Below, in pieces: positions 25,495-35,889 of a DNA stretch of 64,000 nt. A program made the translations under genes and the position numbers. Under the pieces are notes generated by a model. It made no database searches. It saw nothing but the letters and a program-made list of their open reading frames with translations, and was not told where the DNA came from. The DNA comes from Terriglobia bacterium (GTDB taxonomy: Bacteria > Acidobacteriota > Terriglobia > Terriglobales > Acidobacteriaceae), in assembly GCA_020072845.1 (NCBI GenBank), contig JAIQGF010000007.1, positions 1 to 64,000 of the forward strand. Direction: 5' to 3'. The first letter of the stretch is position 1. Every line of letters begins with the position of its first letter.

Positions 25495-26578
25495 ATGAGA
25501 GAAGTCGTCATCGCATCTTCCGTCCGCACGCCTGTGGGCAAAGCCTACAAGGGAACGCTGCGCGCCACGCGTCCCGACGAACTCGGCGCCATCGCCATTC
25601 GCGGCGCGCTCGACCGCCTGCCGCAACTCGATCCCAAAGAGATCGAGGACGTCATCATGGGCTGCGCCATGCCCGAGGCCGAGCAGGGCATGAACGTCGC
25701 CCGCATCGCCTCGTTGCGCGCCGGCCTGCCGGTGGAATGTTCGGCGATGACGGTCAACCGCTTCTGCTCCTCCGGACTGCAGGCGAAAGGTCTCGGCCAA
25801 TCCGTGGCTGGTGGCGAATTATCCCGACGCGTATCTCTCCATGGGCCTGACCGCCGAGCGCCTGGCCAAGCGCTTCGGCGTGACCCGCGAAATGTCGGAC
25901 GAGTTCTCGCTCAACTCGCACAAGAAAGCGCTGGCGGCGATCGAGGCGGGCCGCTTCGAGGAAGAAATCGTGCCCGTGCCGGTGAGCTTCACCACGCCGA
26001 ACGGCTCGAAGCCCAAACGCCAGGAAATTCTTTTCAAAGTTGACGAAGGCCCGCGCGCCGACACCTCGATGGAAGTGCTGGGATCGCTGAAAGCCGCGTT
26101 CCACGCGCATGGCATCGTCACCGCCGGAAACTCCTCGCAGATGTCCGACGGCGCCGCCGCCGCGGTGGTCATGTCCGCGGAACGGGCCAAGCAGCTCGGC
26201 ATCAAGCCCCTGGCTCGCTTTGTTGCGTTCGCCACTGCCGGTGCCAAGCCGGAGGAGATGGGCGTGGGGCCGGTCTACGCCATTCCCAAGGCACTCAAAA
26301 TCGCAGGGCTCACACTGTCGGATATCGACGTTGTTGAATTGAACGAAGCCTTTGCCGCGCAGGCGCTCTGCGTCATCCAGGAAACAGGGCTGGACCCTGC
26401 GCGCGTGAATCCCAACGGCGGCGCGGTGGCGCTCGGGCATCCCCTGGGCTGCACCGGCGCAAAATTGACGGCCACCATCATCCGCGAACTCAAGCGCCGC
26501 AACGGACGCTACGGCATGGTGACCATGTGCGTCGGCGGCGGCATGGGCGCGGCAGGAATTTTCGAGAACATCACCTAG
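25495..26578 (+). pseudogene. acetyl-CoA acyltransferase (thiolase), disrupted by an internal deletion and frame change
   Basis: Residues 1-96 in frame 1 are a normal thiolase N terminus ([16 protein letters not shown], ending in the nucleophile block [11 protein letters not shown], Cys91). The conserved continuation resumes in another frame at about 25800 with [20 protein letters not shown] and runs to the C terminus with the catalytic NEAF, GGAVALGHPLGCTG and CVGGGMGAAG motifs. The roughly 35 residues normally between these blocks, including the GG(A/T)ESMS loop, are missing, and the join changes frame. This is either a real pseudogene or an assembly deletion. An intact ATG (25811) would give only the truncated C-terminal part. 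The stop codon lies at the edge of the GxxExxY cassette. Confidence 0.85.
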
Positions 26579-27025
26579 CCACAGAGGACACAGAGGAAAG
26601 ACAATGCAGGTCAACGAGGTCACCCGGGCCATAATTACCGCAGCGATGAAGGTGCACACCGCGCTCGGGCCGGGGCTGTTGGAAAATGCCTACAAAGTCT
26701 GCCTCGCCCATGAACTCCGGAAGTCCGGCCTGAACGTCCGTACTGAAGTTGAGCTCCCGGTAACATATGACGGCGTGCTCGTCGAACTGGGATACCGAAT
26801 TGATATGCTCGTGGAAGAATTGGTTGTGGTTGAGTTGAAATGCGTGGATTCATTCAGTTCTCTACATGAAGCTCAGTTGCTCTCGTATCTCAAGCTCAGT
26901 AACAAGAATGTCGGGCTCCTCATCAATTTCCAGACGGCTCATTTGAAGGATGGAATTAGACGGCTTGTCTACGGACGTGGTTGGGACCGGCCCTGCCATT
27001 TCTTCCTCTGTGACCTCTGTGGCTA
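26576..27025. mobile_element. putative mobile cassette carrying GxxExxY, bounded by ~24-bp inverted repeats
   Basis: The left end 26576-26600 starts TAGCCACAGAGGACACAGAG; the right end 27002-27025 is its reverse complement with one mismatch and one indel. The left end includes the thiolase stop codon and supplies the AGAGGA ribosome binding site of the enclosed gene; the right end supplies the gene's last codons and stop. Gene-less elements with related ends are at 28840-28941 and 30270-30410. No target-site duplication could be defined. Confidence 0.6.
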
Positions 27026-27026
27026 A
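26604..27026 (+). CDS. GxxExxY-family protein (PD-(D/E)XK nuclease-like)
   Basis: 140 aa. The name-giving motif GLLENAY (residues 24-30) follows the typical helix EVTRAIITAAMKVHTALGPG. The core has YRIDMLVEELVVVELKC, with Asp and ExK arranged as in PD-(D/E)XK nucleases, and SYLKLSNKNVGLLINF near the end. The family is widespread and multi-copy with unknown activity. Its codon use and lower G+C contrast with the fad genes on both sides, which it interrupts. AGAGGA lies 6 nt upstream of the ATG, inside the left terminal repeat. The final residues (HFFLCDLCG) are encoded by the right repeat. Confidence 0.88.
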   Translation: MQVNEVTRAIITAAMKVHTALGPGLLENAYKVCLAHELRKSGLNVRTEVELPVTYDGVLVELGYRIDMLVEELVVVELKCVDSFSSLHEAQLLSYLKLSNKNVGLLINFQTAHLKDGIRRLVYGRGWDRPCHFFLCDLCG

Positions 27027-27045
27027 GAATTAGGAAGGGTTAACC

Positions 27046-28833
<1,788 letters not shown>

Positions 28834-28839
28834 TGCTGA

Positions 28840-28941
28840 TTTACCACGGAGACACGGAGGCACGGAGATTCATCTTCGATGCCTCCGTTTTGATTGCCCT
28901 GCCGCGCCTGCGCTGGGGACTCTCTGTCCTCTGTGGTTAAC
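28840..28941. mobile_element. gene-less element with CCACAGAGG-type inverted ends
   Basis: Left end TTTACCACGGAGACACGGAG (28840-28859); right end, read inverted, GTTAACCACAGAGGACAGAG (28941 down to 28922). The interior (about 60 bp) is non-coding. The right end contains the TTAA that is the stop codon of the minus-strand gene. Same family of ends as the GxxExxY cassette. Confidence 0.55.
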
Positions 28942-29191
28942 TCTTCGTCTGCAGCTCCAGCATCACGCTCTGCACTAACTCTTTCGCGTCCGTCAGTTGC
29001 TTCATGATGATCTGGATGTCCATCACCGGCTTGCCCGGCCAGCGCTGGCTCTGGCAATACACGCCATGTTGCCCGACGAACGCCATCGCGTCGGTGATCA
29101 GGTCCATGGTCACCGCCAGCCGCCCGCGCGGAATCCCCATCATGAATTCGTACTTTTCCAGTTCTTCCCGCTTTTCCTCGAAAACCGACAT
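28937..29191 (-). CDS. hypothetical protein (84 aa)
   Basis: Soluble, mainly helical: EEKREELEKYEFMMGIPRGRLAVTMDLITDAMAFVGQHGVY, then KPVMDIQIIMKQLTDAKELVQSVMLEL. No known domain. The C-terminal codon and TAA stop fall in the repeat end at 28937-28941. The region upstream is shared with the divergent DUF2911 gene. Confidence 0.6.
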   Translation of the reverse strand: MSVFEEKREELEKYEFMMGIPRGRLAVTMDLITDAMAFVGQHGVYCQSQRWPGKPVMDIQIIMKQLTDAKELVQSVMLELQTKS

Positions 29192-29291
29192 CCGGTGATT
29201 GTACGGGAAGCGCCGCACATAGAGTGTCACCGGCCGGCAGGTTTCCGCATCTATGCACTCAGCACTCAAATTTTGAAGTTCTGGAGGAAAC

Positions 29292-29855
29292 ATGAAGCGT
29301 CCCACCCTGTATGGAATTGCGGCCTGCGCGCTGATGCTGGCGGTTGTTTTTCTGGCGGCGCAGAGCAGCGCGCAACAAGACAAATCCGCGCGTCCCAGCC
29401 CGCCGGGAACCGCGACCTTCGCGTTCGCTGACGGCAAGACGATCACTATCGATTACAGCCGCCCGAAAATTCGCAACCGAAAGATCTACGGCGGCCTGGT
29501 CCCGTACGGCGAAGTGTGGCGCGCCGGCGCGAACGAAGCCACCTCGTTTGTCACGCAGTCGAATTTGCAGGTCGGCGGAACCACGGTGCCCGCGGGCAGC
29601 TACACGCTGTTCATTCTCCCGCAGCAGAGCGGTCCGTGGAGGCTGATCGTCAGCAAAAAGACCGGCGAGTGGGGAATTCCCTACCCCGGCGAGCAGAATG
29701 ATTTTGCGCGCATCAATATGAAAACAGCGGCGACGCCCGCGGCGGTCCAGGACTTCACCATCTCCTTCGACAAGCGCGGCCCCAACGCGGGCGTGATGAA
29801 GTTCGATTGGGAGAACACGAGTGCGTCGGTAGATTTTAGTCAGGCGAATAAATAG
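29292..29855 (+). CDS. DUF2911 exported protein
   Basis: 187 aa with a signal peptide (about 1-28, cleavage after SSA). The mature part has the DUF2911 pattern: ITIDYSRPKIRNRKIYGGLVPYGEVWRAGANEATSF, VPAGSYTLFILPQQSGPWRLIVSKKTGEWG, and a final FTISFD...FDWENTSASVDF. Common in Bacteroidota and Acidobacteriota, function unknown, probably periplasmic or surface. GGAGGAAAC before the ATG is a strong ribosome binding site. Confidence 0.9.
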   Translation: MKRPTLYGIAACALMLAVVFLAAQSSAQQDKSARPSPPGTATFAFADGKTITIDYSRPKIRNRKIYGGLVPYGEVWRAGANEATSFVTQSNLQVGGTTVPAGSYTLFILPQQSGPWRLIVSKKTGEWGIPYPGEQNDFARINMKTAATPAAVQDFTISFDKRGPNAGVMKFDWENTSASVDFSQANK

Positions 29856-29890
29856 GTTCTCGGTTATCGGTTTTCGGTGGTCCGCAGTAG
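29855..29890. repeat. heptad-period array
   Basis: GTTCTCG, GTTATCG, GTTTTCG, GTGGTCC, GCAGTAG, directly after the DUF2911 stop codon. The words resemble those at 7143-7184 and 45183-45217. Confidence 0.7.
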
Positions 29891-29928
29891 TTAAGTGAGT
29901 TTCGGCCTCGGCTGACTACCCCAACCGG

Positions 29929-29973
29929 CGTCATCCTGAGCTCGTGCGGGCTTCGCCAGCCCAGAATCCATGC
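29929..29973. repeat. dispersed GTCATCCTGAG repeat copy
   Basis: CGTCATCCTGAGCTCG, then CGGGCTTCGCCAGCCC and AGAATCCATG. It resembles the copy at 3053-3107. The rest of the 29891-30109 spacer shows no gene. Confidence 0.4.
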
Positions 29974-30109
29974 TTTTCCTTGTGACACTCGCCCGCAGGT
30001 GCGGAAAATCCGCTTTCCCATTTCTGCCTTCGCGACCGAGTTTGCCGTCCATGGCAGTTGCGTCCAGTCCAGCCCCTGACTAGAATTTCTTCTACACCCG
30101 GAGGTGCCC

Positions 30110-30274
30110 ATGCCCCGGTACGAATTCTTCTGCGAGGACTGCCAAAAAGAGTTCGAGACAATCCTTACCCTGGCCGAATACGAAAAGGGCCAGGTCAAAT
30201 GTCCGAAATGCGGCGGCAAACACGTCCACCAGGAAGCTACGGCGTTTTTCGCCGTGACCTCGAAGAAATCTTAA
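30110..30274 (+). CDS. FmdB-family zinc-ribbon protein
   Basis: 54 aa, too short for most gene callers. MPRYEFFCEDCQKEFE and CPKCGGKHV form the FmdB/CxxC-zinc-ribbon (two CxxC pairs, Cys8/11 and Cys31/34). FmdB-like proteins are small regulatory or metal-binding proteins of unknown target. GGAGGT lies 4 nt before the ATG. The stop TAA is part of a TTAACCACAGAGG repeat end. A second member is at 41129-41320. Confidence 0.85.
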   Translation: MPRYEFFCEDCQKEFETILTLAEYEKGQVKCPKCGGKHVHQEATAFFAVTSKKS

Positions 30275-30410
30275 CCACAGAGGACGCAGAGGCACACGGA
30301 GGACGCAGAACTGGAAGGATTGTGTCCGGTTCAAAAATAAAGGCTGAACCCTGCGGTTCAGCCTTTTGAATTGAAGACCTCTGCGAGCTCTGTGCCCTCT
30401 GTGGCTAATC
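30270..30410. mobile_element. gene-less element with CCACAGAGG-type inverted ends
   Basis: Left end CTTAACCACAGAGGACGCAG (30270-30289) and right end, inverted, GATTAGCCACAGAGGGCACA (30410 down to 30391). The interior holds a strong terminator hairpin (30339-30366) and no reading frame. The left end overlaps the FmdB-like stop codon. Confidence 0.55.
30339..30366. terminator. bidirectional terminator hairpin
   Basis: AAAGGCTGAAC and GTTCAGCCTTT form an 11-bp perfect stem with a 5-nt loop; T or A runs flank both sides. It sits between the convergent FmdB-like and gcvPB genes, inside the CCACAGAGG element. Confidence 0.75.
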
Positions 30411-30422
30411 GCCTCTTGCCGA

Positions 30423-31913
30423 TTACGCCGGCGGTTTCCAGCGCAGGATCGGTTGCCGCGCCGCCCTGGTTTCGTCCAGCCGTGCGATGCGCGTTGTGTG
30501 CGGCGCGTTCAGCACAACCTCGGGAGTGTTCTCGCATTCCTCGGCGATGCTTTTCATCGCATCAATGAATAAGTCCAACTCCTCCAGCGACTCACTCTCC
30601 GTTGGCTCGATCATCAGCGCGCCATGCACGATCATCGGGAACGACACCGTGTACGGGTGGAATCCGTAATCGATCAATCGCTTCGCGATGTCGCCGGTCT
30701 TGATGCCCTTCGCCGCCTGCTTGTGCTCGCTGAACACCACCTCGTGCATGCTCGGGGTCGAGTACGGCAGGTCGTAGACGCCCTCGAGCTTTTTCCGGAT
30801 GTAATTGGCGTTGACCACCGCGTCCTCGGTGGTCTGCAGCAGGCCGTCGCGCCCGTTGGCCATGATGTACGCCAGCGCGCGCACGTGCATGCCGAAGTTG
30901 CCGTAAAACGCGCGCACCCGGCCGATGGACTGCGGCCGGTCGTAATCGAAGCCGAGCAACCCGTCGGGCTTCGTCACCACCACCGGCACTGGCAGGAACG
31001 GCTCGAGAATTTTCTTGCACGCCACCGGACCCGATCCCGGCCCGCCGCCGCCGTGGGGTGTCGAGAACGTCTTGTGCAGGTTCAGGTGCATCACGTCCAC
31101 GCCGAAATCGCCGGGCCGCACCTTGCCGACCAGGGCATTCATGTTGGCGCCGTCCATGTACAGCAGCCCGCCCTTGCGGTGGATGATGTCGGCGACTTTG
31201 TGGACCTCCTGCTCGAACACTCCCAGCGTGTTCGGGTTGGTCACCATCAGCGCCGCCACATCCTCGTTCATCTGCGCTTCCAGCGACGGAATGTCCACCA
31301 TGCCGCGTGCATTCGACTTCAGGTTCTCCACCTCATAGCCCGCGATCGCCGCCGTCGCCGGATTGGTGCCGTGCGCGGAATCGGGAATCAAAATCTTTTT
31401 CCGCGGATTGCCCTTCGACTGCAGGTAGGCGCGCGCCAGCAGGATGCCGGTCAGCTCGCCATGCGCGCCCGCCGCCGGCTGCAGCGTGATCGCCTCCATC
31501 CCGCAGATTTCCATCAGCGTCTTGCGCAACGCCTGCAGGATCACCAGCGCGCCCTGCGACACCTTCTCCGGCTGGTACGGGTGTGCGTTCGCCAGCCCGT
31601 CCAGGCGCGCCACGATCTCGTTGATCCGCGGGTTGTACTTCATGGTGCACGAACCGAGCGGATACAGCCCGGTGTCCACGCCGTAGTTCCACGTCGAGAT
31701 GCGCGTGAAGTGCCGGATGATTTCGATCTCGCTGACCTCGGGCATGTTCCCCAGGTCGGCGCGCGCGGCGTTGCCCAATAGCTTCGCGGGATTCACGTCG
31801 GGAACGTCGAGCTCGGGCAGCTTGTACCCCTTCTTCCCGGGCGACGACTTCTCGAAGATCAGGCCTTCATTCTGGTTCACGTGGGTGGTGGCCTTCTTGA
31901 TTTTGCCGCTCAT
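30423..31913 (-). CDS. gcvPB: glycine dehydrogenase (decarboxylating) subunit 2
   Basis: 496 aa, second half of the P-protein. It carries the PLP Lys in [18 protein letters not shown] (Lys281) and conserved [19 protein letters not shown] and [10 protein letters not shown]. With GcvPA it decarboxylates glycine and passes the aminomethyl group to lipoylated GcvH. It overlaps gcvPA by ATGA (31910-31913). The order in transcription is gcvT, gcvH, gcvPA, gcvPB. The split P-protein is typical of Firmicutes, Thermotogae and Acidobacteriota. Confidence 0.97.
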   Translation of the reverse strand: MSGKIKKATTHVNQNEGLIFEKSSPGKKGYKLPELDVPDVNPAKLLGNAARADLGNMPEVSEIEIIRHFTRISTWNYGVDTGLYPLGSCTMKYNPRINEIVARLDGLANAHPYQPEKVSQGALVILQALRKTLMEICGMEAITLQPAAGAHGELTGILLARAYLQSKGNPRKKILIPDSAHGTNPATAAIAGYEVENLKSNARGMVDIPSLEAQMNEDVAALMVTNPNTLGVFEQEVHKVADIIHRKGGLLYMDGANMNALVGKVRPGDFGVDVMHLNLHKTFSTPHGGGGPGSGPVACKKILEPFLPVPVVVTKPDGLLGFDYDRPQSIGRVRAFYGNFGMHVRALAYIMANGRDGLLQTTEDAVVNANYIRKKLEGVYDLPYSTPSMHEVVFSEHKQAAKGIKTGDIAKRLIDYGFHPYTVSFPMIVHGALMIEPTESESLEELDLFIDAMKSIAEECENTPEVVLNAPHTTRIARLDETRAARQPILRWKPPA

Positions 31914-33238
31914 CGCGCCACCCCCTTCGCCGCCGCGTCAATCGCAATTTTGCGCGTCAACTCCGTGCAGCACCACAGCGACGCATTCCCCAGCTCGGGA
32001 TAGAACTTCTTCAACGGGAATCCGCCGATGATTTTCTGTTCGAGCATGCGGTCATTCAGCGCCTTGGGATCCTCGCCGGTTTGCACCACGAATTCGTTGA
32101 ACCGCGGCGCGCCCTGGAACAGCACTTTGGCCGTCCTGCCGAACTGCTCCACCGCGTACGCCGTTTTCGCCAGGTTGTGAGTCGCGAGTTCCTTCAGCCC
32201 CTCGCGCCCGTACACGGTCATGAAGATGGTCGCCATCAGCGCGATCAGCGCCTGGTTGGTGCAGATGTTGGAAGTCGCTTTTTCGCGCCGGATGTGCTGC
32301 TCGCGGGTGGCAAGCGTCAGCACGAAACCGCGATTGCCGCGCTTGTCCACCGTTTGGCCGACCAGCCGGCCCGGCATCTGGCGGACGAACTTTTCCTTGG
32401 TCGCGATCACGCCCGCGTACGGCCCGCCAAAGCTGAGGGGAACGCCGAAGGACTGCGCCTCCATGGCCACGACGTCCGCCTCGGTGGGCGGCTTGACGAT
32501 GCCCAGCGAGACTGCCTCGGCGATGGCCACCACCAGCAGCGCGCCCTTGCGATGCGCGATCTCGGCGACCGCGGCCACGTCTTCGATGGTGCCGAAGAAA
32601 TTGGGCGACTGGATCAGCACGCACGCCGTGCCGTCGGTGACCGCCTTCTCCAGGGCAGCCGTGTTCAACCGCCCGGTATCGAGGAACGGGACCTCCGCGA
32701 TCGGCATACCCTGGTTCTTGGCGTAGCTGGCCAGCACTTCGCGGTATTCCGGGTGTACGCTGCGCGCCACTACCGCTCCTTTCCGGCCGGTCACGCGCGC
32801 AGCCATCATTACCGCCTCGGTCGCGGCGGTCGAGCCGTCGTACATCGAGGCGTTTGCCACCTCCATGCCAGTCAGCTCGCAGACCATCGTCTGGAATTCG
32901 AAGATCGCCTGCAGAGTGCCTTGCGAGATTTCCGGCTGGTACGGAGTGTAGGCGGTGAAGAACTCGCCGCGCGAGATCAGCATGTCAATCAGGACCGGGC
33001 GGTAGTGGTGGTAGGCGCCGGCGCCCAGGAAATTGGCGTAGCCGGACGCAGCGGTTTCGGCCGCGCGCTGCCGGTACCAGTCCAGGATGTCGGCTTCCGC
33101 CATCGAAGGCGCAATATCCAGCTCGCGTTTCAGCCGGTATTCCGCCGGAATGGGAGCAAAAAGCTCGTCGACGGAGCGGATGCCGATTTCGCGCAGCATC
33201 AGCTCCCGGTCTGTTGGGGACTTCGGAAGATAGCGCAT
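31910..33238 (-). CDS. gcvPA: glycine dehydrogenase (decarboxylating) subunit 1
   Basis: 442 aa, N-terminal half of P-protein: [87 protein letters not shown] and [31 protein letters not shown] are all family signatures. It forms an alpha2beta2 enzyme with GcvPB. The 4-nt overlap with gcvPB indicates coupling; upstream is a 180-bp spacer with nested repeats before gcvH. Confidence 0.97.
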   Translation of the reverse strand: MRYLPKSPTDRELMLREIGIRSVDELFAPIPAEYRLKRELDIAPSMAEADILDWYRQRAAETAASGYANFLGAGAYHHYRPVLIDMLISRGEFFTAYTPYQPEISQGTLQAIFEFQTMVCELTGMEVANASMYDGSTAATEAVMMAARVTGRKGAVVARSVHPEYREVLASYAKNQGMPIAEVPFLDTGRLNTAALEKAVTDGTACVLIQSPNFFGTIEDVAAVAEIAHRKGALLVVAIAEAVSLGIVKPPTEADVVAMEAQSFGVPLSFGGPYAGVIATKEKFVRQMPGRLVGQTVDKRGNRGFVLTLATREQHIRREKATSNICTNQALIALMATIFMTVYGREGLKELATHNLAKTAYAVEQFGRTAKVLFQGAPRFNEFVVQTGEDPKALNDRMLEQKIIGGFPLKKFYPELGNASLWCCTELTRKIAIDAAAKGVAR

Positions 33239-33241
33239 AGG

Positions 33242-33382
33242 AATTTGTAATCGGGTAATTTGTAATTGGTAATTTGATGAGCGGTTGCCCCACCCTTATC
33301 TCGCCCGGGTTTGGCGAGATGGGGTGGGGATTTTCCATGGAGCACCCACCCATTTACCAATTACAAATTACCAATTACAAAT
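33242..33382. repeat. heptad-array arms flanking a nested REP-like palindrome
   Basis: Left arm 33243-33275: AATTTGT, AATCGGGT, AATTTGT, AATTGGT, AATTTGA. Right arm 33353-33383: ATTTACC, AATTACA, AATTACC, AATTACA, AAT. The arms are reverse complementary and enclose the palindrome 33288-33329. The whole structure lies inside the gcv operon, between gcvH and gcvPA. Confidence 0.85.
33288..33329. repeat. REP-like palindrome
   Basis: CCCCACCCTTATCTCGCC and GGCGAGATGGGGTGGGG, loop CGGGTTT. Same outer CCCCACCCT / GGGTGGGG arms as the copies flanking the RAYT gene; the inner GTCGCTCC is replaced by ATCTCGCC with compensating changes on the other side. Confidence 0.75.
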
Positions 33383-33418
33383 CCGCAGCACTTCTATTGT
33401 GCTATCAGCCGTGCTAAA

Positions 33419-33808
33419 TCAGTGCCCCGCTTCCTCGGCGACGAATTTCTCGTAATCGGCGGCGGAAAGCAGCTTCGTCACCTCCGACGGATTGCTGAGC
33501 TTCACCTTCACCATCCAGGCGCCGTGCGGATCGGCATTGATTTTTTCGGGCGCAGTTGCCAGGTCCGCGTTGACCTCGGCCACCGTGCCGGAGGCCGGCG
33601 CATAAATGTCCGAGACCGCCTTCACTGACTCCACCGTGCCCAGGCTCTTGCCCTGCGTCAGCGTCGCCCCGGGCTTGGGCAGCTCGACGAACACGATGTC
33701 GCCCAGCGCCTTCTGCGCGTGGTCGGTGATTCCGATTACGCCGGTATCGCCTACCACCTTGATCCACTCGTGCTCTTTGGTATATTTCAAATCCGCCGGA
33801 TAGGCCAT
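33419..33808 (-). CDS. gcvH: glycine cleavage system H protein
   Basis: 129 aa, normal length. The lipoyl attachment Lys63 lies in GTVESVKAVSD. HEWIKV and IGITDHAQKALGDIVFVELP are conserved. GcvH shuttles the aminomethyl group from GcvP to GcvT and is re-oxidised by dihydrolipoamide dehydrogenase, whose gene is not in the window. Spacers to gcvT (122 bp) and gcvPA (180 bp) are both filled by repeats. Confidence 0.97.
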   Translation of the reverse strand: MAYPADLKYTKEHEWIKVVGDTGVIGITDHAQKALGDIVFVELPKPGATLTQGKSLGTVESVKAVSDIYAPASGTVAEVNADLATAPEKINADPHGAWMVKVKLSNPSEVTKLLSAADYEKFVAEEAGH

Positions 33809-33842
33809 CGTTCGCTCCAGAAATCAATCTCGCCAGCAAAAT

Positions 33843-33923
33843 TTATGATTGAGTGATTTGTGATTGAGTGATTTGCCTTCGACCCGTCCGGAATCACCAA
33901 ATCGCAAATCACTAAATCACCAA
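33843..33923. repeat. heptad/octad-period array with inverted arm
   Basis: Left arm: ATTTATG, ATTGAGTG, ATTTGTG, ATTGAGTG, ATTTGCC (alternating 7 and 8 bp). Right arm: AATCACC, AAATCGC, AAATCACT, AAATCACC. The arms can pair. It fills the gcvT-gcvH spacer. Confidence 0.8.
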
Positions 33924-33930
33924 TGCCGCA

Positions 33931-35079
33931 CTAATCCTTTTTCCGCGGAGGCCGCTTGTAAAACGGCGTCGGCACCACCTTCGCCTTCACTGCCTGACCG
34001 CGAATTTCCACCGCGACCACCGTGTCCAGCTTTGACAGTGACGGCGGCACGTAGGCCAGCGCGATGTTCTTCTTCAAGAACGGCTCATACGAGCCGCTGG
34101 TCACGTATCCGATCTGCTTGCCCGCGTCGTCCAGCACCTTGTAACCATCGCGTCCGATGCCGCGCTCGATCATCTCCAACCCGACCAGCGTGCGCGTGAT
34201 CCCCTCGGCCTGCTGGCGCTCCAGCGACCCGCGCCCGATGAACTCGCCCTTGTCCATCTTCAGCCACCGGTCCAGGCCCGCTTCCCACACCGTGATGGAA
34301 TCCGAAATCTCGTGTCCGTACAGCGCCAGCTTGCCTTCCAGCCGCAGGGTGTTGCGCGCGCCCAGGCCGCATGGCAGGAGGTTGAATTCCTTGCCCGCGG
34401 CCATCACTTCATTCCACACCCGCTCGCTGGTAGCTTCGTCGCTGGGCACGTAGATCTCGAAGCCGTCCTCGGCGGTGTAGCCGGTGCGCGCGATCAGCGT
34501 GTCTTTCAGCCCGCACACCGTGCCGCGCGTAAACCAGTAGAACTTCACCTTCGACAGGTCGGCGTCGGTCAGCTTCTGCAGCACGTCCACGCCGCGCGGG
34601 CCCTGGATGGCAATCTGGGTGAAGTCATCGCTCAGGTGCTCGACTTGGCAGTCGAAGGAACGGGTGTTCTCGCGCACCCACGCGATGTCCTTCTCGCGCG
34701 TTCCGGCGTTGATCACAAAGTAGAAGTCGCTTTCGCCGAAGCGGTGGACGATCACGTCATCCACAAACGTACCCTGGGGATACAGCATCGCCGAATACTG
34801 GCATTGCCCGAGCTGCAGCTTCGACGCGTCGTTCATCGTGATGTGCTGCACCGCCGCCAGCGCCTGCCGGCCGGAGACTCGGATGTCGCCCATGTGGCTG
34901 ACGTCGAAAATTCCTACTCCCGAGCGCACTGCCAGATGTTCCGCGATCAAGCCTTTCGGGTACTCCACCGGCATGTCCCATCCGTTGAAGTCCACCATCT
35001 TCGCGCCCATCTTGCGGTGGACCGCGTTCAGTGCCGTCTTGCGAACCTTTGCGGTTGAAACGTCGGACGAGGAAGACAC
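33931..35079 (-). CDS. gcvT: aminomethyltransferase (glycine cleavage T protein)
   Basis: 382 aa. GcvT transfers methylene to tetrahydrofolate and releases ammonia. Conserved blocks: KMVDFNGWDMPVEYP, VGIFDVSHMGDIRVSG, VDDVIVHRFGESDFYFVINAGT (folate site), GYTAEDGFEIYVP, LPCGLGARNTLRLEGKLALYGHEI and a final YVPPSLSKLDT. First gene of the gcvT-H-PA-PB set. The sequence upstream (35080-35240) has no recognisable glycine riboswitch. ATG positions 28 residues downstream are less likely. Confidence 0.97.
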   Translation of the reverse strand: MSSSSDVSTAKVRKTALNAVHRKMGAKMVDFNGWDMPVEYPKGLIAEHLAVRSGVGIFDVSHMGDIRVSGRQALAAVQHITMNDASKLQLGQCQYSAMLYPQGTFVDDVIVHRFGESDFYFVINAGTREKDIAWVRENTRSFDCQVEHLSDDFTQIAIQGPRGVDVLQKLTDADLSKVKFYWFTRGTVCGLKDTLIARTGYTAEDGFEIYVPSDEATSERVWNEVMAAGKEFNLLPCGLGARNTLRLEGKLALYGHEISDSITVWEAGLDRWLKMDKGEFIGRGSLERQQAEGITRTLVGLEMIERGIGRDGYKVLDDAGKQIGYVTSGSYEPFLKKNIALAYVPPSLSKLDTVVAVEIRGQAVKAKVVPTPFYKRPPRKKD

Positions 35080-35243
35080 GCTATCTCTCTCCCGGGCCTC
35101 TAACGGGGCGGATGACGAGCGATGAACGCGCTAAGGTATCACGCGCTCTGGGACGGGTCAAACACCAGTTCGGATTCATTTTGGAACTTGGCGGCCGTAC
35201 CTCCGCCCTTCTCACGCGGCCGGTTTCGCGCTACATTCACGCC

Positions 35244-35411
35244 ATGGCAGAAACATTTCGCTGCACCCTCTGCGACCAGGAAGAGTCTCGCTGCCAGTGC
35301 GACAAGTACTGCTTCATGTGCCAGGGCGGCCACGACGTCCGCCTCTGCCAGGACGGCATGTACTACTGCCAGGAATGCCGCGAAGCTTGTGACCTGCAGC
35401 CGCAGGCGTGA
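35244..35411 (+). CDS. Cys-rich zinc-ribbon microprotein (55 aa)
   Basis: MAETFRCTLCDQEESRCQCDKYCFMCQGGHDVRLCQDGMYYCQECREACDL contains ten Cys arranged as CxxC, CxC, CxxC, C, CxxC, C, consistent with two zinc knuckles. No known family is recalled, though similar proteins occur in Acidobacteriota. Its stop overlaps the start of the deaminase gene (TGATG), so the two are translationally coupled and may work together. Confidence 0.7.
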   Translation: MAETFRCTLCDQEESRCQCDKYCFMCQGGHDVRLCQDGMYYCQECREACDLQPQA

Positions 35412-35860
35412 TGCCGCCGATGATTGACGACGAACTGCTGCAAGCGGCTATCTCACAAGCCCGGCTCGGCCTGGCCGAAGGCGGCCTGCCCATCGGCTCC
35501 GTGCTCGCCGATGCCGAGGGACGCATCGTCGCTGGCGGCCACAACCTCCGCGTCCAGACCGGCGATCCCACCGCCCACGCCGAAGTCGTCTGCTTGCGCA
35601 ACGCCGGACGCCGCCGCGACTGGCCGCAGCTCACCCTGGTCTCGACGCTCAGCCCGTGCGTCATGTGCACCGGCGCCAGCCTGTTGTTCCGCATCCCGCG
35701 GGTCATCATCGGCGAGAACCGCAATTTCCGGGGCGCGGAAGATTTGTTTCGGGAGCGCGGCGTGATTCTGAAAGTGATGGACGATCCCGAGTGCATCGAG
35801 CTGATGCGCTCCTTCATCGCCGCCCATCCTGATCTTTGGAACGAAGATATTGGCGTCTGA
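35411..35860 (+). CDS. cytosine-deaminase-like nucleobase deaminase
   Basis: 149 aa, CDA fold. Zinc site HAE (His56, Glu58) and SPCVMC (Cys83, Cys86). The C-terminal WNEDIG and the GENRNFRGAEDLFRERGV block are close to the yeast Fcy1-type cytosine deaminase, rather than to guanine deaminase or TadA. Likely reaction: cytosine to uracil in pyrimidine salvage. The ATG overlaps the previous stop, so expression is linked to the Cys-rich microprotein. Confidence 0.88.
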   Translation: MPPMIDDELLQAAISQARLGLAEGGLPIGSVLADAEGRIVAGGHNLRVQTGDPTAHAEVVCLRNAGRRRDWPQLTLVSTLSPCVMCTGASLLFRIPRVIIGENRNFRGAEDLFRERGVILKVMDDPECIELMRSFIAAHPDLWNEDIGV

Positions 35861-35889
35861 AATTTCGTACTGAAGTGTGAGCCGGCAGC

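Noticed and set aside
35080-35243. Glycine riboswitch upstream of gcvT
   Set aside because: No tandem aptamer features or CUCUCAGG-like end could be found on the minus strand.
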